Shown: positions 8,701-15,816 of the stretch, in pieces
Layout of the letters: the number at the start of each line of letters is the position of its first letter
Numbering within the stretch: position 1 is the stretch's first letter
Origin: Ewingella americana
Lineage (GTDB): Bacteria > Pseudomonadota > Gammaproteobacteria > Enterobacterales > Enterobacteriaceae
DNA length: 59,840 nt
NCBI RefSeq assembly: GCF_006438725.1
Contig: NZ_RCZD01000020.1
Location: forward strand, 1 to 59,840
Direction: 5' to 3'
The notes under the pieces: generated by a model
The model's input: only the letters and a program-made list of their open reading frames with translations
Database searches by the model: none
What the model was told of the DNA's origin: nothing
Position numbers and translations under genes: made by a program

Positions 8701-8867
8701 GTGCGGAAACTCAGCATGCCATTGGTACAGGGGTATTTGGCGGCATGGTGAGCGCAACGTTTCTCGCTATTTTTTTCGTTCCGATTTTCTTTGTCTTCAT
8801 CGTTGGATTACAACAACGTGTGGTGAACTGGCGACAAAACAAAATCAAGATGTCTCACAGAAAATGA
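5739..8867 (+). CDS. RND multidrug efflux transporter (AcrB/AdeB family)
   Basis: This 1042-residue inner-membrane proton antiporter has the full HAE-1 family length. The N-terminus (MSEFFINRPIFAWVIAIF) is the first transmembrane helix. The proton-relay aspartate pair falls at residues 407-408 in GIIVDDAIVVVENVER, and the conserved lysine is in GLSAKNAILIIEFAL. Two large periplasmic porter loops lie between TM1-TM2 and TM7-TM8, and a second set of helices follows. The sequence resembles AdeB of Acinetobacter more than AcrB of enterics (for example PIVAP-type and GVIYRQFSLSLVVSILFSAFLALSL), judged from memory. With the upstream adaptor it should export hydrophobic drugs and dyes, under control of the divergent two-component system. 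There is no frameshift, and no channel gene follows. Confidence 0.95.
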   Translation: MSEFFINRPIFAWVIAIFIVLLGIIALPQLPIARYPSIAPPTVSISASYPGATTQTMSDSVLAPLERELSGVKDMLYFESSADTAGTAQITVTFKPGTNPDLAQVDVQNRLKTIEPRLPQAVRQNGLTVESADSGFLLIASLTSAGGKHNELELGDYLARNIIEELRRVHGVGRVQFFGAEQAMRIWVDPAKLISYGLSMSDISAAINQQNVQIAPGRIGDAPTISGQKVTVPLTVQGQLQTPEEFAAIVLKSTQEGAMVVIGDVARIELGAQSYGFTNREDGKPSSGVAVQLAPGANAVKTADAIESRLAELQASMPADMHISVPFNNAPFVKISIHKVIYTLIEAMILVFLVMFLFLQKVRYTLIPAIVAPIALLGTLAVMQLSGFSVNVLTMFGMVLAIGIIVDDAIVVVENVERIMAAEGLSAKAATSKAMKEISGAVIGITLVLTAVFIPMAFAPGSVGVIYRQFSLSLVVSILFSAFLALSLTPALCATLLKKEIPKRHEKRGFFGWFNRVFERLTHRYALWVSRLLSHTTRMILIYIAITGALILSFRYLPSAFLPEEDQGYFITTFELPSDATQERTLQLLKMYEEHVASRPGISSNTAIMGFGFSGSGPNTAIAFTKLKDWGEREGTSVKNEIMRVQKVMEAAPEGTVMSLSPPAIEDLGTSSGFNLRLQDRSGQGYIALKKAESRLIELAAKSQVVSGVYAEGLPSGASIGLKIDRQKAQSFGVSFSNISDTLTTAIGSLYVNDFPNSGRMQQVIVQADAPARMQLDDVLKLNVRNNAGGMVPLSELVYPAWTDTPLQLVRYMGYPSVRISGSAAAGVSSGEAMAEMEHLAAGLPPGFTLDWTGESLQEKSSSSQAPLLIVISILVIFLVLAALYESWSVPMSVLMVVPLGLIGAVAAVLLRDLPNDVFFKVSMITVIGLSAKNAILIIEFALQLRVEGKGLIEAVVMAARLRLRPILMTSLAFTLGVLPLMLATGASAETQHAIGTGVFGGMVSATFLAIFFVPIFFVFIVGLQQRVVNWRQNKIKMSHRK

Positions 8868-9091
8868 TGATAGAACTGTTCTAAAAAAGTGATTTGCAAA
8901 AACAACTGATAAATATCATAAATGCGGCATTAGGCCTACCTATTATTCTCATTACTACTTTTTGGGGAAATGACGCAGACACCGATGTTATCAGAGCGGC
9001 ATAGGTTAGTAATCTTTAAAGGTCAACCGTTGGGTTAGGATAATATATCGTTGGCGTTGTAAAGTTAACATTCGATAGAGGATTCGTTGTG

Positions 9092-9631
9092 ATGAAAATT
9101 GAGACAGAAAGGCTTGTGATAAGGCATTTTGAAGATAAGGATGCACCGGGATTATTGGATTACCTTTCAAACCCGCGCGTAAATTGTTTTATGGATGAAA
9201 AGCTGAACTCACCAGAAGAGGCTATTATTGAAGCTAAGAGAAGAAGCAAAAATGAAACGCAATTCGCTGTATGCCTGAAAGAAACCGATGAGATTATCGG
9301 TGACTTATTTGCAGACAATTCAAATACCGAAGATTGTGATACTTATGCTGTAGGATGGCACTTTAACGAAAAATATGAGGGCAAAGGATATGCAAGGGAA
9401 TCAGCCAGAGCCTTTTTTTCTTTCTTATTTAACACGAAGAATGCCCGGCGTATTTTCGCCTACGTAGAGGATTACAACGTACGTTCTCAAAAACTATGTC
9501 AGTCACTCTTTATGCGCCAAGAAGCATGCTTTATGGAGTTCGTGTGTTTTAGATCGACGCTAAGTGGCGAAAAAGAAAAATATGAAGATACATATGTATA
9601 CGCTATTTTGAAAAAAGAGTGGGACCAGTAA
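9092..9631 (+). CDS. GNAT family N-acetyltransferase
   Basis: This is a RimJ/RimL-like GNAT of 179 residues from the ATG at 9092; a GTG three bases earlier is also possible (GAGG ribosome-binding site at 9078-9081). It opens with IETERLVIRHFEDKDAPGL, the standard beta1 segment. The acetyl-CoA pyrophosphate loop is GWHFNEKYEGKGYARESARAFF (about residues 90-111), and the beta5 region follows in RRIFAYVEDYNVRSQKL. These enzymes transfer acetyl from acetyl-CoA to an amine on a small molecule or protein N-terminus; the substrate is not predictable. It is a single gene with no obvious operon partner, and is AT-richer than the pump genes before it. Confidence 0.88.
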   Translation: MKIETERLVIRHFEDKDAPGLLDYLSNPRVNCFMDEKLNSPEEAIIEAKRRSKNETQFAVCLKETDEIIGDLFADNSNTEDCDTYAVGWHFNEKYEGKGYARESARAFFSFLFNTKNARRIFAYVEDYNVRSQKLCQSLFMRQEACFMEFVCFRSTLSGEKEKYEDTYVYAILKKEWDQ

Positions 9632-10099
9632 ATAATCATTGAACCTATAAATCCCTGCCCCGCAGTTTTTTCAGCCCATGAAGCAGAGCAGAAAAAACTC
9701 GGGCTTGTGAGCATCCTCAGTATCATATGAACCCCAATCTGCAGAAATATAATTCAGGCAATATACGACACTGCGTGTGGATTGACTCAAATCGGTTTCG
9801 ATGATGTGTGCTTCGCGATGAAAACCTTTGGTCAGAGACAACTAAAAAGGGAAGTGTCTCACTTACGCTGACATGAGCCATGTATCGAGTAATTCCGAGA
9901 TATGCAATAGCAAATTCATTCTCGAAAAAGAGCTTTTCACACAAAACCACGACAATATAAATATTCAAAAATCCATCATTCCTCCATCATTCCTTGACCG
10001 GAAATTCATTGATCATTGTTACTCTAAAAGCCTGATAACTTCCAGGCCATCGACTCAAACGGCCTCTTATAAAATTACCTTCTAACTTCAGAGGCTATA
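9632..10099. other. Gene-poor stretch between the acetyltransferase and the VirK/YbjX gene
   Basis: No convincing gene or repeat is seen here. A near-palindrome around 9663-9706 (GCAGTTTTTTCAGCCC and AGAAAAAACTCGGGC) could be a weak terminator for the acetyltransferase gene. The 70-residue frame at 9873-10085 lacks a ribosome-binding site and protein-like composition. Confidence 0.4.
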
Positions 10100-11110
10100 A
10101 TGGCGTCTCAAATTTTTATTAAAGAAAAAAAGACCAAACTACCAGGAAAACCTTGGGGATTATATGTTTCTCTTTTTACTGGGAGGTTGAGACCCAATGA
10201 ATTATGGAATTCATTACACTTTAGACTTAAATTTATGCTTCGTTCTCTTATTATGCCATTGTCAATGTACAAGCTTTTAACGATGATTACTCGCCACCAA
10301 AATTATGAACAACTTTTATTTGCGCAACCAAGATTACCCTGTCGTCTTCATCGGCCTTACCTAACCACCAAACTTAACCGCAAAGAGAAATTGAATGGAT
10401 TACTTAATCACTATAGCATGATGAACAATATTGTAGATAGTACAGGTTTCTGCCAGCACCTCGGATTTAGTGGGCTTTGTATCGCAAGGCTGACGGGAAA
10501 GGATGGGGGGAGATATTTAATAAATTTTTCATCATGGTATAAACTTGATCGAGAAGGCGAATCCAGTATTATTTTAAAAAATGCTGAAGGGCAAGTTTTA
10601 GCAGAGATTTCTTTTCTCTTTTGTATTATTGAGGGGCAATCAACCCTTTTAATTGGAGGACTTCAGGGACCAAACACTGAGGCAGCAAGACTTACCATTC
10701 AGCAAGCAACCAAAAACCTTCATGGTCTTTTCCCAAAGAAAGTGGTTTTCGAAGCGACTATGATGCTAGGAAATAATTTTGGCGTGGAGTCGATCATAGC
10801 TGTAAGTAATAAAACACATGTTTATCAATCCCTTCGCTATAAGAACCGACAACAGCATATTCACGCAAATTATAACGAATTTTGGGAAACACAGGGCGGT
10901 TTGCTTGGCGACAATGGGCTTTATACATTTCACAATAAGGTGCCAAGAAAATCTATAGAGGATATTGTAAGTAAGAAACGTGCTGAATATCGCAGACGTT
11001 ATGATTTAATGGATGATATGCAAAAACAGATTTCCATTACTTTTCAAAAAATCGAGAATAGTCAAGGCACTGCGGGCGCGCTAAGTTCGAGCGTTCTCGA
11101 TGTGAAATAA
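10100..11110 (+). CDS. VirK/YbjX family protein (DUF535)
   Basis: This 336-residue protein has the DUF535 pattern: an N-terminal helical part ending in a Q-x-x-Y...RPYL block (LLFAQPRLPCRLHRPYL), then the core with AEISFLFC and the strongly conserved LIGGLQGPN and LHGLFPKK segments. The C-terminal YNEFWE and R-K-S-I-E...K-R-A-E-Y-R-R-R-Y tail is also seen. Family members YbjX and VirK are linked to resistance to host antimicrobial peptides and to virulence-protein expression in Salmonella and Shigella, but the biochemistry is unknown. Its length agrees with the family (about 320-340). It is not part of an evident operon; mobile-element debris begins about 200 bp downstream. Confidence 0.85.
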   Translation: MASQIFIKEKKTKLPGKPWGLYVSLFTGRLRPNELWNSLHFRLKFMLRSLIMPLSMYKLLTMITRHQNYEQLLFAQPRLPCRLHRPYLTTKLNRKEKLNGLLNHYSMMNNIVDSTGFCQHLGFSGLCIARLTGKDGGRYLINFSSWYKLDREGESSIILKNAEGQVLAEISFLFCIIEGQSTLLIGGLQGPNTEAARLTIQQATKNLHGLFPKKVVFEATMMLGNNFGVESIIAVSNKTHVYQSLRYKNRQQHIHANYNEFWETQGGLLGDNGLYTFHNKVPRKSIEDIVSKKRAEYRRRYDLMDDMQKQISITFQKIENSQGTAGALSSSVLDVK

Positions 11111-11349
11111 ATATCGCTCATGCTTCACGTTATTGTTTATTTTCGACTCCTAAATATTTGTAAAAAATAGGGCTCGTCATGGACTTTATTGAATAAATCT
11201 AAGTTAGATGAAATATCTCCCTGCCAGTCACTTTCCCAGAGGGAATCCCCCCGAAAAATAGGTGTATTTATATGTAGAATTTTCTCGTATCTGAACCGGG
11301 GAAATTTCTATGAACAATCACGATTACCGACAGCCAATCATGACCATCC

Positions 11350-11752
11350 TTGGGCATTGAGGTGGTTTTTTCGCTACCGGCCAGTCAGGTGGACTCATTG
11401 AGTGGAAAGGAGAACCGACTGCAATACGGTGTGATAACGGGTCAGAATATAAATGTAAGTAATTTATATCATTGGCGAATCAATAAAATTCAACACTTGA
11501 TTTATTCAGCCCGGTAATCCTCAGAAAAATGCCTATACTGAGCGGTATACCAAACAGTGCGTTATGACTGGCCGGGACAGTATCTTTTTTCATCGTAGGA
11601 TGAATTGCAGGGCTATACTACGTACGCGGTAGCAATAATCTTATAATCATGAACGTCCGAGTATGGCGTTGAAAGGGTACACGTCGATACAACATATCCA
11701 ACGCATGACCTGACTCTACTTATTGCCTCCGTTAAAAATGGGAGGATTACCG
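11350..11752 (+). pseudogene. Decayed IS3-family transposase (OrfB) and IS right end
   Basis: Several reading frames in succession give recognisable IS3 OrfB pieces: LGIEVVFSLPASQV (about 11352), LIEWKGEPTAIRCDNGSEY (about 11396), IQPGNPQKNAYTERY (about 11500), VRYDWPGQYLFSS and NHERPSMALKGYT (about 11650). They lie in the right order for the DDE core (the second Asp is in RCDNG). At least three frameshifts and several stops separate them, so the element is dead. The tail (GTTAAAAATGGGAGGATTACC) looks like an IS right end. This is a different IS3 subgroup from the copies at the window ends. Confidence 0.75.
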
Positions 11753-11902
11753 TCTGGCTCCCTGTTGTCATTTACCTAAGTCACTATAGAGAGATAAAGG
11801 CCGTGATGCCAGATTGAATTGATTAAGATAATCCAGAATTGTTACGTGCAGAATTTCCGCTTCTCGCTCAAAGCAGCCCGTCATGCCTGTTAAAAAAACA
11901 GT

Positions 11903-11940
11903 CTTAACGTAGGATATTTTCCGTTTTCCAAGCGGACCCC
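11903..11940 (+). repeat. Tn3-family-like 38-bp terminal inverted repeat, copy 1
   Basis: Read on the minus strand, this 38-mer starts GGGGTC, has AAAACGGAAAATA in the middle and ends ACGTTAAG. That is the length, the G-rich outer end and the TAAG inner end of Tn3/Tn21-type transposon termini. A related 38-mer lies in the same orientation at 13919-13956. About 45 bp of flanking sequence to the left is also shared between the two copies. No tnpA or resolvase remains nearby. Confidence 0.6.
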
Positions 11941-12055
11941 TTACTGCGAACTTTGTTGATCTAAACAATCTCCTCCATACATACGCATTTACTCATTGTC
12001 TACGAATGCTCTAAACTTGCCAGTGGGACAAAATGGAAGTTAACCAGGAACGGTT

Positions 12056-12748
12056 ATGTACAACAACAACGAAGTCATCAGTTACCTTCAGGCCAATAAA
12101 ATTCTCGCCTTAAAGCTAGACCATGCCGTTTCTGCCGTCGGTCATCAGGTCACAAATCAAGTTGATACATTGGGGAAGGGAGCTACCCGGCTACTGTATT
12201 ACACATCCTGTTTCACAGATGAATACAACGATGTTTGCCAGAAACAAAAGACGGAAGATTTGCGCTTCAGGAATGGCGTAATTCGCATTATCCAACATGG
12301 TGATGTGGCCTATGAAATGCTTCATATTTACTTTGAAGAAATATTTAAATACAAAACCAATGATCAATTAGAGCACATTAAAAGAGCGCTTATGGCTGTC
12401 AATGTTCATATCGCCGCCAGCTCTCTTACAGGTGCAGGATACGCTTTAGCGGTCGCTACCAGTGTACGCATAGGATTGAATCTAAGTATGCAACTCAGCA
12501 CCCTTACGGGCCGTGGGGCAGGTATAGCTGCCGGTGTAGTAGCTACCTATGGCTTGGTTCAGAAAGCGGCGGATAGTGCCAATCGTCTACACGTCCAATA
12601 CCCAGCCTATTACTCTGCGCTTTACACTCAACAATTGGAAATGATGTATTTCCTGATTGAACCGTTGTTCGAACGCGCGGGAGCACTTGAAGTGCAATGG
12701 TCTTCTGATTCAGGCATAGCAAACATCATCACTCGAATGATTCGATAA
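12056..12748 (+). CDS. Candidate type VI secretion membrane effector (glycine-zipper protein)
   Basis: This 230-residue protein has no signal peptide. Its central region (about 130-185) has two hydrophobic segments rich in small residues (LTGAGYALAVATSVRIGLNL and RGAGIAAGVVATYGLV), separated by a short hinge, as in glycine-zipper pore formers. The gene has an AGGAA ribosome-binding site and starts a three-gene unit: this gene, a 62-residue membrane protein 2 nt later, and hcp. Orphan hcp genes commonly travel with an effector and its immunity gene, and a pore-forming effector such as Ssp6 of Serratia has similar size. I infer a secreted inner-membrane-attacking toxin. No enzymatic motif is seen. 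Function is inferred from context and not from homology. Confidence 0.6.
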   Translation: MYNNNEVISYLQANKILALKLDHAVSAVGHQVTNQVDTLGKGATRLLYYTSCFTDEYNDVCQKQKTEDLRFRNGVIRIIQHGDVAYEMLHIYFEEIFKYKTNDQLEHIKRALMAVNVHIAASSLTGAGYALAVATSVRIGLNLSMQLSTLTGRGAGIAAGVVATYGLVQKAADSANRLHVQYPAYYSALYTQQLEMMYFLIEPLFERAGALEVQWSSDSGIANIITRMIR

Positions 12749-12750
12749 CC

Positions 12751-12939
12751 ATGACTAAATTGCTAAAGAAATTTTTACTGTGGCAACTCAGGTTTTTATC
12801 ATCGCTGTACGGGCCTGTGATTCTCACTGTTATTTTCGCGCTGCTTCAGGGCTATTTTTACCCTAATAGTCCTGTCTGGCCGATAGGTGTATTCGCCATA
12901 ATTATGATTTTTATTTTTACGCGTTACTGTAAATGGTGA
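12751..12939 (+). CDS. Small two-helix membrane protein, candidate immunity protein
   Basis: This 62-residue protein has a basic N-terminus (MTKLLKKFLLWQLRF) and two hydrophobic helices (about 14-32, GPVILTVIFALLQGYF; and about 38-57, WPIGVFAIIMIFIFTRY). Its start follows the effector stop by 2 nt, so translation is coupled. A membrane protein of this size directly after a membrane-active toxin and before hcp is what an immunity protein to a pore-forming type VI effector would look like. No family is recognised, and the role is inference from position. Confidence 0.55.
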   Translation: MTKLLKKFLLWQLRFLSSLYGPVILTVIFALLQGYFYPNSPVWPIGVFAIIMIFIFTRYCKW

Positions 12940-12987
12940 CAACTTAAAGATCACTATTATTGAAATAATCACTGATAAGGAAATTAC

Positions 12988-13467
12988 ATGTCTGCTCCAG
13001 CACATTTATGGCTTGAAGATGAAAACGGCTCTCCGATGGTCGGTAGCTGCATGATGCCACTGCGCTTAGGTTCTATCGAGTTAAAATCATTCTCTCACGG
13101 TGTCACTATTCCAGTAGATCCAAGCTGGGGAAAACTTACAGGTACACGCGTTCACCGCCCAATCGCGATAGTGAAAGAATTTGATCAGACAACACCACTA
13201 CTTTACCGCGCTGTCTGCGAAGGCCGAACAATGAAGAAGGCGACAATCAAGATGTACCATATTCTGGAATCGGGTATCGAGACTGAGTATTTCAATATCA
13301 TTCTGGAAAACGTGAAGTTCACAACGGTTGCACCATATCTTGCTCCTAACGGTATGAGTAGTACTCACCTTGAAACGCTCGAATTACGTTATGAAGCGAT
13401 CACTTGGAAGTATACGGAAGGAAATATCATCTATCGCGATTCATGGAACGATCGTTGTGTCGCCTGA
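12988..13467 (+). CDS. hcp: Type VI secretion tube protein Hcp
   Basis: This 159-residue Hcp-family protein has the usual N-terminal pattern (AHLWLEDENGSPMVGSC), the central KLTGTRVHRPIAIVKEFDQTTPLLYRA, and the C-terminal beta-rich part with LETLELRYEAITWKYTEG. Hcp hexamers stack into the secretion tube, and the hexamer lumen can carry small effectors. A strong AAGGA site sits 7 nt before the ATG. This is an orphan copy, since no tss structural gene lies within the window; the secretion apparatus must be encoded elsewhere if it exists. It is the last gene of the effector cassette, and a small GC hairpin (13487-13505) follows it. Confidence 0.93.
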   Translation: MSAPAHLWLEDENGSPMVGSCMMPLRLGSIELKSFSHGVTIPVDPSWGKLTGTRVHRPIAIVKEFDQTTPLLYRAVCEGRTMKKATIKMYHILESGIETEYFNIILENVKFTTVAPYLAPNGMSSTHLETLELRYEAITWKYTEGNIIYRDSWNDRCVA

Positions 13468-13542
13468 GATCTTCTAACGAAAAGTCGCAGGGTAGAACGC
13501 CCTGCACACCCTCATATCCGAAACTTCAAAGTAACAGACTGA

Positions 13543-13788
13543 GCCAGCATCGAACTAAATAAAGAAATATTCAGCCAAATCAGGAAAATCGTCTGCATAG
13601 AAGGCACTGATTTTTCAGCACTGATCAAAGTGACCATATTCATCACCTCTTTTGAGGAGATCAACGAGCTACGGAAAGTGCTTTACCGAAATTATGGTGA
13701 TCACCTGCCAGCCAGTTCGCTTGTAGAAGTAAGCCGCCTTTTCTCACCTGACCTCTCAATAGAAATCGAGGCTATATTCGGCCTTTGA
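13543..13788 (+). pseudogene. RidA (YjgF/YER057c/UK114) family remnant, C-terminal part
   Basis: An open frame of 81 residues with no start codon reads as the last two thirds of a RidA-family protein: IFSQIRKIVCIEGTDFSAL, then IKVTIFITSFEEINELRKVLY, then YGDHLPASSLVEVSRL and IEIEAIFGL before the stop at 13786. RidA proteins hydrolyse reactive enamine/imine intermediates. The first part, including the start, is missing, and a stop codon (13540-13542) precedes the frame. The usual catalytic Arg of RidA, in the P-A-R-S motif, reads P-A-S-S here, so the remnant would probably be inactive even if expressed. It lies just downstream of hcp and before a transposon-like terminal repeat. Confidence 0.75.
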
Positions 13789-13918
13789 TGCATTGCTCAC
13801 TGCTGGATAGTGACAGCTGCTCGGCTTTAATAACGTTCTATCAAGCCAGCCGCAATGTGTTAGTTTCCACTTTTCGCTCAACGCTGCCCGTAAATCCCTA
13901 TCAGCTTAAAAAAGCAGG

Positions 13919-13956
13919 CTTAACGTGGGATATTTTCCGGTTTTTAATTGGATCCC
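13919..13956 (+). repeat. Tn3-family-like 38-bp terminal inverted repeat, copy 2
   Basis: This is a 38-mer that on the minus strand starts GGGATC, contains CCGGAAAATATCCC and ends ACGTTAAG. It is related to the copy at 11903-11940 and lies in the same orientation 2.0 kb away. Similarity extends leftwards to about 13865. The type VI cassette and the RidA remnant lie between the two copies. The rest of the gap 13789-14215 shows no gene. Confidence 0.55.
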
Positions 13957-14215
13957 TTAAACTATACCGCGCAGGTCATAGCCTATGAGCAATGACCATA
14001 AACGGCGGTAATCCTGGGTTTTTGGACCCGTGAGTTAGAACCATTGCCAGAATGTTCATCAGTGTCTGTTTATAAGGCCTTCCATTCGGTTCGCGCTGAC
14101 GCGCCAGGCGGCAACGACGAACGAAGAGGGTGGTCAGCTGTTCATACGAAGGAAGTAAAATGCTTTTGCCAGATTTGAGCTTTACAAAAACCCTATATCA
14201 ATCGTCATTTCAAGA

Positions 14216-14833
14216 ATGAGTCGTCCGCTGTTTATTTCTCTGGATGGGCCCAAGGGAGTTGGTAAAACCACACTATTGGAGGCCATTACGAAAGTATTAA
14301 GGGCAGACAATAAGAAGGTGATCCGACTTTGCGAGAAAAAGAGCGATCCGTACAGGAGGGAAACAATGGCCCTCGTGAACAGGCTTGCCAGAAATCCCGC
14401 CCTGGATTTGGAATTGGAGGTTTGTGAGCGCTTTGCTGATAGCCGTGCATGGATTTCCCGGCATGTGCTGACTAAACAGCCACCGGGTAGCATTATCTTG
14501 ATGGATCGTTGGTACCCGTCGGAAGCCGCTTTTCGCCGGATGGTTCCATTTGCAAAGATTTTACAGCTTAACATTGAACGAAACGTGCGAACGCCAGACC
14601 TGCATGTCGGGGTTGTTACAGCGCCGGATATTTCATGGGCCAGGGCCGCGGCCCGACCGCGTGGGCTAAGTAGTACTGTGATTCATAAGCTGGAAGATCA
14701 TGTCGCTTGTACCAAGGCGTTCGAGCGAGAAACTGCAGATCACGGCTGGTTTTTATGCCGTAATGAAGGAATGATCGAAGACGTAACGATGCAGGTTATT
14801 TCTGAGATCTACCGAGTGCTTGGATACCCATAG
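14216..14833 (+). CDS. P-loop nucleoside-monophosphate kinase-like protein (thymidylate kinase family)
   Basis: This 205-residue protein opens with FISLDGPKGVGKTTLLEAI, a textbook Walker A in the thymidylate kinase style. A DRW motif follows (SIILMDRWYPSEAAFRR, about residues 97-113), corresponding to the DR(Y/F) motif of dTMP kinases. A lid-like Arg-rich segment (ARAAARPRGLSSTV) comes later. It would phosphorylate dTMP or a related nucleotide, but it differs from housekeeping Tmk enough that the substrate is open. The ribosome-binding site is poor (TTCAAGA). It is a lone gene in the mobile-element patchwork, so it is probably an acquired extra copy and not the essential tmk. Confidence 0.7.
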   Translation: MSRPLFISLDGPKGVGKTTLLEAITKVLRADNKKVIRLCEKKSDPYRRETMALVNRLARNPALDLELEVCERFADSRAWISRHVLTKQPPGSIILMDRWYPSEAAFRRMVPFAKILQLNIERNVRTPDLHVGVVTAPDISWARAAARPRGLSSTVIHKLEDHVACTKAFERETADHGWFLCRNEGMIEDVTMQVISEIYRVLGYP

Positions 14834-15128
14834 GCCTCGGTTTTGCGGGCAGAGCTTCCGCCGTATGCCGCCAGTAATGACGACAACAATGGGCAGATTA
14901 ATCAGGATGAGTGATCCAAAAGTTACGGTGAATCAGGCTGGCTGCAAAGGCGGTAGGGAATTCATAATGAATCGCTAAGTTCAATTCCGGCTGCGCAGAG
15001 CCAATGTTAGCAGGGATGGGTAAGCTCCGCTCTTCACTCAAAGCAGATTTTCAGATTTCAACCCCGACCCAACAACCAAACACCGTTAACTCACTCCCAG
15101 CTGACGGTGTGTTCCCATCGCCAAACAC
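14834..15128. other. Intergenic stretch with a repeat half-copy
   Basis: It contains a degenerate copy of the 5' motif of the dispersed repeat (CTCCGCTCTTCACTC at 15025-15039, followed by AAAGCAGA) and the hairpin listed at 15078-15110. No gene is seen. Confidence 0.5.
15078..15110 (-). terminator. Hairpin terminator of the lipoprotein gene
   Basis: A 7-bp perfect stem (ACACCGT at 15080-15086 with ACGGTGT at 15104-15110) lies 19 bp past the stop of the minus-strand lipoprotein gene. On that strand it is followed by TTTGGTTGTT, a modest T-rich run. Confidence 0.5.
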
Positions 15129-15344
15129 CTACTTCTTCACAATCCCCGCAATATCATTGGTATTCATCAAATGATAATCACCGTTCATGTCGGTGTAGCT
15201 GGTCATGCCGGTATTGCGATCTTTGTCCGGCTCACCGTGGGCAAAAAACTGATCGCCCGCTTTGGTATTGATGACGTAATCACTGGCGCAGCCAGTTAGC
15301 GTCAGGGTCAGAGCCAGCGCCATCAGGCAGGTTAATCTCTTCAT
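15129..15344 (-). CDS. YgdI/YgdR family small lipoprotein (DUF903)
   Basis: This 71-residue protein has a lipoprotein signal (MKRLTCLMALALTLTLTGC, Cys at 19) and a mature DUF903 SH3-like domain. The family pattern is seen as YVINTKAGDQFFAHGEPDKDRNTGMTSYTDMNGDYHLMNTNDIAGI. YgdI, YgdR and relatives are small outer-membrane-anchored lipoproteins of unknown role, common in several copies per enteric genome. It is transcribed alone, away from the liv operon, with a hairpin terminator just downstream. Confidence 0.93.
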   Translation of the reverse strand: MKRLTCLMALALTLTLTGCASDYVINTKAGDQFFAHGEPDKDRNTGMTSYTDMNGDYHLMNTNDIAGIVKK

Positions 15345-15816
15345 TGTTCAGTAGTTTCCCGTTGCAATCATCTGCCTGCATTACAAAACATACGGCCTGA
15401 AGAAGCAAAGGATAAAAATGTCAGCAAGCGTGATCATGCGAGATGATTGCAGGATTTTCTGTTGTTCATTTTGGTGCAAGCGCTTGTGGCGGGGTCTTTT
15501 TCGGCTGTCATTCGGCACCAGCGCAGTGCGGTGTGATCCCGCCGTTGTTTCTGCAACTTGCCTGCGGGTTCCTTCGCACCCGCTCTATAATGACAATAAC
15601 TTATCAATTAATTATAAGTTGCAACACTGGCAGCAATTTTGCTTAAGGTTTACACCTTTGGCGAAACCGTAAGGAAACCCCGCAGTCGTCCCCAGGAAGA
15701 TTTCACCCACTCTACCCCTCAGTGCTTTTTGTTGGTGTTTTTGCTTCAGGATTTATGACCACGCTCAGGCGTTCTTACTAAAACCATTTTGCTCAAACAG
15801 GCTACTAAGGATCACG
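15345..15816. other. Divergent leader between the lipoprotein gene and livK
   Basis: This region of 472 bp holds the divergent promoters. The two short frames here (15418-15672 and 15443-15646) overlap each other in different phases and lack ribosome-binding sites, so they are not called. The end carries the livK ribosome-binding site (AAGGA, 7 nt before the ATG at 15817). No clear operator is visible by eye; Lrp control is known for the liv genes of E. coli. Confidence 0.5.

Noticed and set aside
9873-10085. 70-residue frame before the VirK/YbjX gene
   Set aside because: No ribosome-binding site and unnatural composition.
15443-15646. 67-residue and overlapping 84-residue frames before livK
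   Set aside because: Two phases of the same leader DNA, with no ribosome-binding sites.
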